Of a stretch of DNA of 5,463 nt, positions 1 to 5,463 are shown piece by piece (position 1 is the stretch's first letter; every line of letters begins with the position of its first letter). The notes under the pieces are model-generated. The model made no database searches and was not told the DNA's origin. It worked only from the letters and a program-made list of their open reading frames with translations. Source of the stretch: Candidatus Kariarchaeota archaeon (GTDB lineage Archaea; Asgardarchaeota; Heimdallarchaeia; Heimdallarchaeales; Kariarchaeaceae). The DNA is taken from the NCBI GenBank assembly GCA_016839545.1, contig JAEOUB010000197.1:1-5463 (forward strand). Direction: 5' to 3'. The position numbers and the translations under genes are program-made.

Positions 1-478
1 CGAGATAACCCGGGGACCGGGAAGAATTCCCACATTTGAGGAGGTCTACAAAATCTCCAAAGACATGCTGATCTTCTGCGAGATCAAGGGTGCTCCCAAC
101 GTGGAGCCGATTATTCAGCATATCCTCGATGTGGTTCCCGAGAGCCAGAGGCATAGGATTATCATCATGGGCTACTTCAACCGTGTGGTCAAGATGGAGA
201 ACCATCCTGAACTGCCCTGGGGCAAGCACTACTTCACCTCCACACCGTTTAATCTCTACGAGATTGAGCAATACACCAAGAATGCAGATAATCTCAGTGT
301 GATCTCTCCCTACTACGGGACACTCTCAGATCGCCATCTGCAGAAATTGAACCGCTATGGCAGACCTATCATTCCCTTTACAGTCAACCGCAGACGGGTC
401 CTGTGGAGACTGTCTGAGAAGCCTATTCATGGGATCTATACGGATAACTTGCCACTGGCAATGAGCATCATGAACTAG
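1..478 (+). CDS. Glycerophosphodiester phosphodiesterase, C-terminal part (5' truncated by window)
   Basis: Probably hydrolyses glycerophosphodiesters to glycerol phosphate plus an alcohol in a metal-dependent reaction. The frame is open from base 2 to the TAG at 476-478, giving 158 visible residues; the ATG at 65 is internal, because family-like sequence (RIPTFEEVYKISKD) precedes it. Visible GDPD hallmarks are the strand ending in CEIKG, whose Glu (80-82) and Lys (86-88) match the conserved E-x-K of the active site, the late strand IIPFTVN (family: W/F-T-V-N), and GIYTDNLPLA near the C-terminus (family: G-I-x-T-D-x-P). Family members are about 240-260 residues, so roughly 90-100 N-terminal residues, including the catalytic HRG and E-N-T/E-x-D motifs, lie upstream of the window. 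Catalytic completeness therefore cannot be judged here. The C-terminus looks intact. A membrane protein gene follows after 49 bp. Confidence 0.86.
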   Translation, partial: EITRGPGRIPTFEEVYKISKDMLIFCEIKGAPNVEPIIQHILDVVPESQRHRIIIMGYFNRVVKMENHPELPWGKHYFTSTPFNLYEIEQYTKNADNLSVISPYYGTLSDRHLQKLNRYGRPIIPFTVNRRRVLWRLSEKPIHGIYTDNLPLAMSIMN

Positions 479-504
479 TAGATGGGAACTGACAGCGTCC
501 AATA

Positions 505-514
505 GCTATAAAAT
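505..514 (+). promoter_or_regulatory. Possible archaeal TATA-like box before the membrane protein gene
   Basis: GCTATAAAAT lies in the 49-bp gap between the phosphodiesterase stop and the ATG at 528. It resembles an archaeal TATA element, but its centre is only about 18 bp from the ATG, closer than the roughly 25 bp expected for a leaderless transcript. If it is real, transcription might begin at or just inside the annotated start. It could equally be a chance AT-rich patch in an operon. Confidence 0.3.
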
Positions 515-527
515 CTGAGAGAGTAAG

Positions 528-1493
528 ATGGGTCTGTTGCGTCGCAAAATAACCAGAATTCTGATGGTGCTTCTGGCTTTTATCTCGTTTCTAGAGCAAC
601 TGGGTGCCATGAGCCGGGTACTCAACCAGATGTCGACAACAGACAAGCAGTTTCCCCTGCAGCGATTTCTTGCAGGGTTCAATCCTCTGTGGAATGTGAC
701 CAATAGCTTCTGGGAACTCCTGCTGGGAGAGCAAGTCAAGTACACACTGTTTGATGACTACGCCTTTGGTGGCATTACCTATGCTGTCATCTTCTTCTGC
801 TTCTACCAGATGCTGACACATGAGATCGTCATCCCCGATAGCAAGCGAACTGTCCGTGGCCAGATCGTCCTGGGACTGATGGCCGTATTCTTCATGGGAA
901 CGATCATCTACGGTCTTGACCGTGATCTCTGGGTACCCTATGTCCAGGAGCCATCATGGGTCATCAACATGGTACACAAGCAACAGATCTCTGCTGGTAC
1001 CTACTTCTTCGTGTTCTATTTCATGCTGATCCATTCCTTCCTACCCACATCCAAAGCGTATGCTGGCTCGACGAGATTCATCTCCAGCTACAAAATCATG
1101 TTCTATACCTTCTTTTTCATGAGTCTGGAGAATTTTGCCAGTTTCGACTGGTTCCCCGGATTTATTGATCCCGACAATATGTGGCTGTCAGGCTACGAGG
1201 AGATCTTCCGTGAGGGTCAGGACTGGACCAGCTCGGACAAGATCTTTCATTTCTCCATGAGTTCAGTGGTGGTGTTACTCGTACTGATGTTTGCCACAGA
1301 TGCGAAGAAGGCAGTGGTGGTTGCACTCTCATTGGTGATTGCCTGGGAACTCTTTGAGATCGGACTTAATCCCAAAGAGGCATCTGACTCGCTACTGGAT
1401 ATGGTTATCAACTCTTCTGCCATCATACTGACTGCCATTCTCTACAGCCGATACGTTGACAGCGACGATACCACAGTCGTCAGTATTTTGTAG
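528..1493 (+). CDS. Polytopic membrane protein, DUF2238/YjdF-like C-terminal pattern
   Basis: A 321-residue integral membrane protein of unknown function. Hydrophobic segments lie near residues 11-27, 79-97, 111-130, 154-172, 188-206, 243-257, 262-280 and 289-306, so seven or eight spans are likely. The C-terminal third carries polar residues in or beside the membrane in a characteristic order: D237-x3-H241, W273-E274-x2-E277, D287-x3-D291-x3-N295. This D/H...WE-x2-E...D-x3-D-x3-N arrangement resembles DUF2238/YjdF-type proteins and, more loosely, VanZ-like proteins; the family call is from memory of the pattern. The N-terminal two thirds are not something I recognise. The start at 528 is preferred because it gives a basic end (RRK) before the first span and a weak purine run GAGAGAG at 517-523; the next in-frame ATG, at 564, would lose that basic end. 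The hydrolase gene begins 11 bp after the stop, so the two are probably co-transcribed. Confidence 0.75.
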   Translation: MGLLRRKITRILMVLLAFISFLEQLGAMSRVLNQMSTTDKQFPLQRFLAGFNPLWNVTNSFWELLLGEQVKYTLFDDYAFGGITYAVIFFCFYQMLTHEIVIPDSKRTVRGQIVLGLMAVFFMGTIIYGLDRDLWVPYVQEPSWVINMVHKQQISAGTYFFVFYFMLIHSFLPTSKAYAGSTRFISSYKIMFYTFFFMSLENFASFDWFPGFIDPDNMWLSGYEEIFREGQDWTSSDKIFHFSMSSVVVLLVLMFATDAKKAVVVALSLVIAWELFEIGLNPKEASDSLLDMVINSSAIILTAILYSRYVDSDDTTVVSIL

Positions 1494-1504
1494 ACTTCAA
1501 CAGG

Positions 1505-2320
1505 ATGTCATCTGTGTGGCTTCCTATCGTACTTGGCATCTACCTTGTCATGGTCCTCTTCACTGCATACTCACTGGTCAACAACATCTTCCTGTGGCGA
1601 AACCGAGGCTACAACATAGAATTTGAGGGTACTGTAGTGACCGAGAGCAGGTTGGAGGGGCTTGCTTATCATACTGTCGAGCAATCCGATGACGCCAGCT
1701 GGGTTGTCCTGTTCCACTCCTGGGGCAGAAATTCATCGAGGATGGCGCTGCAATGTCAGATCTATATTGACCGGGGGTACAACCTCCTGCTGGTGGATGC
1801 ACCTGGACATGGACGCTCGAAATGGGTACCTGTTGTCACAGGGATGCGGTACGCTGAAGTGACCTCCAGGATCTGCGAGAAACATAATATCAAACCTGTT
1901 ATTGCCCATGGTCTGTCATTTGGATCTATCACCTCCCTGCTGTTCATGGAAGGCAGATCTCTGCATGCACTGGTGCTCGAGGCACTTCCCAACAATTTCA
2001 GAGATCTCTATGAGGGATTCTTCAGGGTGCTACCGATGCCCCGTTTCCTGCTATTCTGGATCCCGATTTTGTTCCTCAGCCTGAAAGATCTCACACCCTA
2101 TGAGCCTAATACCACATTGGAGAGGGTAAATTGCCCGGTATTTCTGCTGCATGGACAGAAAGACAAGATGCTGCCACTGCAGAATCACCACCCACTGTCG
2201 TTGAAAAAGCTGGAGGGTAAACAGGTTACAGAGTGGATTGTTCCCGATGCACCGCATTCCCGCCTTGCAGAACATCCCGAATATGCCACCCGACTCAACG
2301 AGTTTCTCAATTCCCTCTAA
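1505..2320 (+). CDS. Membrane-anchored alpha/beta hydrolase (serine esterase/lipase-like)
   Basis: A 271-residue alpha/beta-hydrolase with an N-terminal hydrophobic helix (about residues 5-30) followed by W-R-N-R, consistent with a signal anchor. The fold is clear: strand VVLFHSWGRNSS (67-78), whose H-x-W-G region should form the oxyanion site; LLLVDAPGHGRS (94-105); the nucleophile elbow HGLSFG (135-140) with S138; a late acid in HGQKDKMLP with D220; and DAPHSRL with H251. The Ser-Asp-His triad is thus complete and an active esterase, lysophospholipase or acylglycerol lipase is plausible, though the substrate cannot be read from sequence. A second hydrophobic stretch at 181-193, in the cap region, may help contact membrane or lipid. 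The start is the first ATG after the previous stop; only AGG directly abuts it and no properly spaced Shine-Dalgarno is present, which suggests dependence on the upstream gene for transcription and perhaps for translation. Confidence 0.88.
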   Translation: MSSVWLPIVLGIYLVMVLFTAYSLVNNIFLWRNRGYNIEFEGTVVTESRLEGLAYHTVEQSDDASWVVLFHSWGRNSSRMALQCQIYIDRGYNLLLVDAPGHGRSKWVPVVTGMRYAEVTSRICEKHNIKPVIAHGLSFGSITSLLFMEGRSLHALVLEALPNNFRDLYEGFFRVLPMPRFLLFWIPILFLSLKDLTPYEPNTTLERVNCPVFLLHGQKDKMLPLQNHHPLSLKKLEGKQVTEWIVPDAPHSRLAEHPEYATRLNEFLNSL

Positions 2321-2334
2321 TATTCTCACGCGAT

Positions 2335-2351
2335 GAGGAAGTCATAAAATA
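2335..2351 (+). promoter_or_regulatory. Probable archaeal promoter (BRE/TATA-like) for tldD-pmbA
   Basis: CATAAAATA at 2343-2351 is preceded by a purine run, GAGGAA (2335-2340), resembling a BRE followed by a TATA box. The box centre is about 25 bp before the tldD ATG, which is where a leaderless archaeal transcript would place its first nucleotide. No Shine-Dalgarno precedes that ATG, which agrees with leaderless initiation. The assignment assumes an archaeal host. Confidence 0.45.
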
Positions 2352-2371
2352 ACACATTTGTTGGACATGGT

Positions 2372-3826
2372 ATGGAAGATGTAGCCAACCAGGTATTTTC
2401 CACACTAGGTGATAAGCCCGGCTTCCAGCTGGCTCAGATACGGTTTGTCGCCATGCGTGAGGAGAACCTGTCATATCGGAACGGGCTTCCGTTCAACTGT
2501 GCCAATCTCAGAGAGTCTGGAACAGGAGTACGTGTCCGGGTAGACAACTCATGGGGCTTTGCAGCCACTGATTCAATGGAGAGACAGGACGTCATAGATA
2601 CTGCTCTTCGAGCATTCAAAGTGGCAAAGGCATCTGCCCAGGTATCACGGAAACCATCTGTAGAACTTGCTCCAGAACCGATTTACAAGGACTCCTACAG
2701 TGTCAGGATAGACAAGGACCCCTTTGATATCGACATCAAGGACAAGATGGAACTGCTCCGAGATGCCAACCAGGCAACACGGGATGCCTCTGAACATATC
2801 AGGATGGCAATATCAAACTACCGCAGCCGTGATACCCGTGTCCATTTCTTCAGCTCTGAAGGATCAGTCATTGATCAGCGGCTGATGTTTACCGGTGGAT
2901 CTATGCAGGCAGTTGCCATCAGTGGTGCTGAGACCCAGACGAGGAATCTTCAGAACTTTAAATCTAGGGGCTGGGAGGCATGGGAGGAATTCGATCCTAT
3001 TGCCACAGCTGCCACCTCGGGTGAGGAGGCCACCATTCTCGCCACCAAGGCAGAGAAATGTCCCAGTGGCAAGAGTACCTTTATTCTTGAGCCCTACCAG
3101 CTGGGTCTGACCATTCATGAGAGCTGTGGACATCCATCAGAGCTGGATCGTGTACTCGGCTACGAGGCAGATTTTGCTGGAACATCATGGTTGACACCTG
3201 AGAAACTCAATAATCTGCAGTATGGAAATGATAAGATCAATATTACACAGAACCCAGCCATGGAAGATGTCCTGGGTCATTTCAAATATGATGACGAGGG
3301 AGTTCAGGCACGATCTGTACCCATTGTCAAGAATGGGATCTTTGTGGGGTACCAATCAGACCGTGAACATGCCGCTATGCTCGGGTTGGATCGATCCTCA
3401 GGCAATTCCAAGTCAGATGGATTTGATTCAGTACCGATCATCCGCATGAACAATATGTTCCTTGAGGCAGATACATCAGATGAGGGATTTGCCGATATTG
3501 ATGCGCTAGTTGAGGATACCAGGGATGGTATCTATGGGCTGCAGTGGAAGAGTCACAGTATTGATGACAAGAGACTCAACTTCCAGTTTGCCACACAGAT
3601 TGGCTACAAGATTGAGAATGGAGAGATCACCACGCCACTGAAAAATGTCACCTACCAGGCAATCACACCTGAATTCTGGGGAGCATGTTCAGGGCTCACT
3701 CGAACTTCCAAGATCTATGGCCTGCCCTACTGTGGCAAGGGTAGTCCCAACATGCAGATCGGTTATGTCAGCCATGGAGGACCATGGGGACGGTTTGAAG
3801 ACGTGAACGTCGGGATTACGGGGTGA
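2372..3826 (+). CDS. tldD: TldD-type zinc metallopeptidase subunit
   Basis: The catalytic subunit of a TldD/TldE protease, a cytosolic heteromer that in bacteria degrades unfolded or linear peptides and processes substrates such as microcin B17 and CcdA. The zinc motif is H249-E250-S-C-G-H254, an H-E-x3-H site with E250 as the expected general base. C454, in PYCGKGSP near the C-terminus, matches the conserved Cys of the family and is the likely third zinc ligand. The variant HESCGHPSELDR differs from the HEAVGHGLE form of E. coli TldD and belongs, as I recall, to a widespread HES-type subgroup. IENGEI (414-419) and the glycine-rich end (GYVSHGGPWG) also fit. Its 484 residues match the usual length of about 480. 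An in-frame TAA at 2345 and the absence of any start codon between it and 2372 make this ATG the first possible start. The pmbA ribosome binding site overlaps its TGA stop. Confidence 0.95.
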   Translation: MEDVANQVFSTLGDKPGFQLAQIRFVAMREENLSYRNGLPFNCANLRESGTGVRVRVDNSWGFAATDSMERQDVIDTALRAFKVAKASAQVSRKPSVELAPEPIYKDSYSVRIDKDPFDIDIKDKMELLRDANQATRDASEHIRMAISNYRSRDTRVHFFSSEGSVIDQRLMFTGGSMQAVAISGAETQTRNLQNFKSRGWEAWEEFDPIATAATSGEEATILATKAEKCPSGKSTFILEPYQLGLTIHESCGHPSELDRVLGYEADFAGTSWLTPEKLNNLQYGNDKINITQNPAMEDVLGHFKYDDEGVQARSVPIVKNGIFVGYQSDREHAAMLGLDRSSGNSKSDGFDSVPIIRMNNMFLEADTSDEGFADIDALVEDTRDGIYGLQWKSHSIDDKRLNFQFATQIGYKIENGEITTPLKNVTYQAITPEFWGACSGLTRTSKIYGLPYCGKGSPNMQIGYVSHGGPWGRFEDVNVGITG

Positions 3827-3827
3827 T
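3820..3827 (+). promoter_or_regulatory. Strong Shine-Dalgarno for pmbA overlapping the tldD stop
   Basis: GGGGTGAT matches the AGGAGGTGAT consensus at 7 of 8 positions and ends 3 bases before the ATG at 3831, the normal alignment for this long form of the site. The tldD stop codon TGA (3824-3826) sits inside it, so ribosomes finishing tldD would be placed to start pmbA. It is the only convincing Shine-Dalgarno in the window. Confidence 0.75.
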
Positions 3828-3830
3828 ATC

Positions 3831-5183
3831 ATGGAGAAGAATGAACTCTACGAGGAAGCGAAGAGATTGCTAGAAATTTGCCGAAAACTGGGAGCAGAGC
3901 ATGCACAGGTCATGATCTCGGGATTGTATAATGTAGGTACCCGGTTTGGAGAGAACCATATCACCCAGAATGTGGGAAGAAAACGTCTGAACATTCAGAT
4001 CAGGACTCAGTTGGGTCAGAAAATCGGAAACTATGCAGGCTCCAAGCTGGGTGAGAATGCTGAGCAGGAGCTCCAGAATACCATGACACTGACTAAGTTG
4101 TCAGCAGATGATGTCGAGTTTCCCGGATTTCTTCAGGAGCAACCCCGCTACCCGGAGATGACTGATCGGTATGCTGAGGTAGAGCCAGAGGAGCTCTCCG
4201 CAGTTATTGGTCAGATTGTCGAGACAGCCAGGGGTGTTGACTCTCGACTTGAAACCGTGGCAGGTAATCTCAACTGGATGAGTAACCGCACCTGGCTGCT
4301 CAATACCCACGGTCTGGAGGCATACAACGAGTCATCCACACTTTCTGGCGTGATCAATGTTGCTGCCCGTGAGAATGGTGAGTCACGATCAACACTCAAC
4401 TACGGGTCAGGGTCACTGGCAACTTTACCAGCAGAGCAAAAGGCCAGAGAGGTGGCAGAGACTGCAGTGAGAGGTCTCCATCCCAAGGAGATTGATGCCG
4501 GCAAGTATGAGACGATACTGATGCCGGGTGCTGCCACTGCACTGATGAATTTTGTTGCCTTTGGATCATCCTCACAGGGACTGGTCAACCATAGTTCCTT
4601 CCTGAAGGACAAGCTGGGAGAGCAGATCATGGATCCACGCATCTCCATCAAGGATGATACACTCAATCCTGACCATCTGGCAGCCCGTAGGTTTGATAGC
4701 GATGGAGTGCCTACTCCGGAGATCACCTATATTGACAATGGGGTGCTCAAGGACTATGCCTACAATTTGCGGAATGCAAAGAAACTGGGGGTTGACAGCA
4801 ATGGTCGTAATTTCACCGGGTTCCAGGGAGAGATGCCCATGTTCTTCTCACCTCATGTGACCACGGGCAGCAAGGATCTCGATACAATCATCTCAGAGGT
4901 TGACGATGGAGTTGTGATCACTAACCTGTTCTACAACAACTTTGTCAATGCCCCTGAAGGCCTGTGTACCGGTCTGACTCGAGATGGTCTCTTCAGAATT
5001 GAGAAGGGTGAGATCACCCACTCGCTGAAGAATATGCGGTGGACTGACAGTATCCTGTCAATCTTTGGCAGCGCAGAACCGGCACGTGATGCCACACAGG
5101 TCAAGGGCTTCTTCTTTGGCAGTGCCATCACTCCTCCAATCAGGACTGACAGCTTCAATTTCTCTTCCAAGGGCAAACACTAG
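3831..5183 (+). CDS. pmbA: TldE/PmbA-type protease partner subunit
   Basis: The non-catalytic partner of TldD, expected to complete the substrate cleft of the heteromer. Its 450 residues equal the usual PmbA length. The N-terminal half has the family layout: an opening helix (ELYEEAKRLLEICRKLGAEHAQV), then strands around RLNIQIRTQLGQKIGNYAGS. The C-terminal domain carries ILMPGAATALMNF (229-241), where TldD has its H-E-x3-H helix but where this protein has no zinc ligands. It continues with NLFYNNFVNAPEG (365-377) and TGLTRDGLFRIEKGEI (380-395), which closely match the PmbA signature N-x6-N-x4-G...T-G-x-T-R-D-G-x-F-x-I-E-x-G-E-I. Only 4 bp separate it from the tldD stop and its ribosome binding site overlaps that stop, supporting balanced synthesis of the two subunits. 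The C-terminus (IRTDSFNFSS) looks complete. No frameshift or missing segment is seen. Confidence 0.94.
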   Translation: MEKNELYEEAKRLLEICRKLGAEHAQVMISGLYNVGTRFGENHITQNVGRKRLNIQIRTQLGQKIGNYAGSKLGENAEQELQNTMTLTKLSADDVEFPGFLQEQPRYPEMTDRYAEVEPEELSAVIGQIVETARGVDSRLETVAGNLNWMSNRTWLLNTHGLEAYNESSTLSGVINVAARENGESRSTLNYGSGSLATLPAEQKAREVAETAVRGLHPKEIDAGKYETILMPGAATALMNFVAFGSSSQGLVNHSSFLKDKLGEQIMDPRISIKDDTLNPDHLAARRFDSDGVPTPEITYIDNGVLKDYAYNLRNAKKLGVDSNGRNFTGFQGEMPMFFSPHVTTGSKDLDTIISEVDDGVVITNLFYNNFVNAPEGLCTGLTRDGLFRIEKGEITHSLKNMRWTDSILSIFGSAEPARDATQVKGFFFGSAITPPIRTDSFNFSSKGKH

Positions 5184-5195
5184 ACACACCTCCTA

Positions 5196-5213
5196 AATCA
5201 ATCCACAATCAAT
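5196..5213 (+). repeat. Short direct repeat, AATCAAT x2, in the pmbA downstream gap
   Basis: AATCAAT occurs at 5196-5202 and again at 5207-5213, an 11-bp period of about one helical turn. It lies in the 62-bp gap just before the last gene, upstream of a possible promoter. An operator half-site pair is conceivable, but repeats this short in AT-rich DNA can arise by chance. Confidence 0.3.
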
Positions 5214-5222
5214 ACCTTTAGA
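5213..5222 (+). promoter_or_regulatory. Weak TATA-like element before the AhpD-like gene
   Basis: TACCTTTAGA is centred about 28 bp before the ATG at 5246, and that ATG lacks a nearby Shine-Dalgarno; the GAGGA at 5221-5225 is about 20 bp away, too far to serve. The spacing would suit leaderless archaeal transcription, but the match to a TATA consensus is poor. Confidence 0.22.
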
Positions 5223-5245
5223 GGAACAGTCTATTTCGGTAACTC

Positions 5246-5463
5246 ATGACATTTGAGCTACCTGAGGGTATGGCAGAGAAATACCCCCGCTTTGCAGAAT
5301 TCACCGAATTCAGAACAGAGATGAACGACAAGATCCTGGGGCTGGATCACCTGGGTATCAAGCGATTTTTCACCCTGGATGACCGAGCCTACGAGGAGGG
5401 AGCTATCCCCACACGCTACAAGGAACTCATGGGACTGGCTGCATCCATGGTACTCCGCTGTGA
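5246..5463 (+). CDS. Carboxymuconolactone decarboxylase/AhpD-like protein, N-terminal part (3' truncated by window)
   Basis: The frame opens at ATG 5246 and runs off the window after 72 full codons plus two bases; the terminal TGA is out of frame. The visible part has a helix containing EMNDKILGLDHLGIKRFF, then LDDRAYEEGAIPTRYKELMG (residues 44-63) and LAASMVLRC (64-72). The pattern 'A-Y-x2-G-A-(I/L)-P-x4-K-E-L-x-G-L-x-A-S-x-V-L-R-C' is typical of the AhpD-like CMD family. C72 should be the first Cys of the C-x2-C redox pair, with the rest of the motif beyond the window. Relatives act as alkylhydroperoxidase-type redox proteins or as decarboxylases; which applies here cannot be told from this fragment. 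An internal ATG at 5270 is a less likely start because a GAGG sits too close to it. It may be a separate transcription unit, given the 62-bp gap and different role. Confidence 0.78.
   Translation, partial: MTFELPEGMAEKYPRFAEFTEFRTEMNDKILGLDHLGIKRFFTLDDRAYEEGAIPTRYKELMGLAASMVLRC

Noticed and set aside
65..67. ATG as the start of the first gene
   Set aside because: The frame stays open to the window edge and the residues before this ATG match the GDPD family, so it is internal to a truncated gene.
2051..2329. 92-codon minus-strand frame reaching the gap between the hydrolase and tldD
   Set aside because: It is almost wholly antisense to the hydrolase C-terminus, including the codons for D220 and H251, and its translation shows no family features.
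4400..4726. 108-codon open frame on the minus strand
   Set aside because: It lies fully inside pmbA, has no recognisable motif and is best explained as a shadow of the strongly supported sense gene.
3677..4994. Shared G-x-C-x-G-L-T-R string in TldD (near C439) and PmbA (near C379)
   Set aside because: It suggested paralogous alignment of the two Cys, but the string follows the I-E-x-G-E-I motif in TldD and precedes it in PmbA, so the positions are not equivalent.
5189..5224. Intrinsic terminator after pmbA
   Set aside because: The stem is short with a bulge, the loop is about 19 nt and no T-run follows, so it does not meet the pattern of a terminator.
5461..5463. TGA at the end of the window as a stop codon
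   Set aside because: The frame from 5246 reads TGT then GA at the edge, so this TGA is out of frame and the gene continues beyond the window.
1..5463. CRISPR array, tRNA, rRNA, insertion sequence or phage genes
   Set aside because: No spaced long repeats, cloverleaf-like segment, transposase motif or long terminal inverted repeat was found; almost all bases are in the six + strand genes.

Overview
The window is densely coding, with every gene on the + strand. It holds six protein genes, four complete and two cut by the window edges. Gaps between genes are only 49, 11, 51, 4 and 62 bp, so there is no gene-free stretch of 300 bases. I see no RNA gene, mobile element or CRISPR array.

Organism: base composition is moderate, near half G+C by eye. 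Three signs point to an archaeon. An AT-rich TATA-like box (CATAAAATA) lies about 25 bp before the tldD ATG, which has no Shine-Dalgarno; this is the geometry of a leaderless archaeal transcript. The one strong ribosome binding site has the GGTGAT core. The final gene resembles AhpD-like proteins I recall from Asgard archaea, though Bacteroidetes carry similar ones. An archaeon, possibly of the Asgard/Thorarchaeota type, is my best guess, but it is inferred from weak signals and a bacterium is not excluded.

Layout: (1) 1-478 is the C-terminal part of a glycerophosphodiester phosphodiesterase. (2) 528-1493 encodes a polytopic membrane protein with a DUF2238/YjdF-like C-terminal pattern. (3) 1505-2320 follows after 11 bp and encodes a membrane-anchored alpha/beta hydrolase with a complete Ser-Asp-His triad. 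(4) 2372-3826 and 3831-5183 encode a TldD/TldE(PmbA)-type metallopeptidase pair, with the second ribosome binding site overlapping the first stop codon. (5) 5246 to the end is the start of a carboxymuconolactone decarboxylase/AhpD-like gene.

How they may work together: the first three genes fit a membrane-lipid or glycerophosphodiester turnover group, with a phosphodiesterase, a multi-span membrane protein and a lipase-like hydrolase tethered to the membrane. The tldD-pmbA pair should form one heteromeric protease in which TldD carries the zinc site and PmbA the non-catalytic partner. No RiPP precursor or other obvious peptide substrate gene is visible beside it. The window looks mostly like ordinary core or accessory metabolism. 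The most unusual points are the lipid-gene grouping and the mixed translation-initiation signals.
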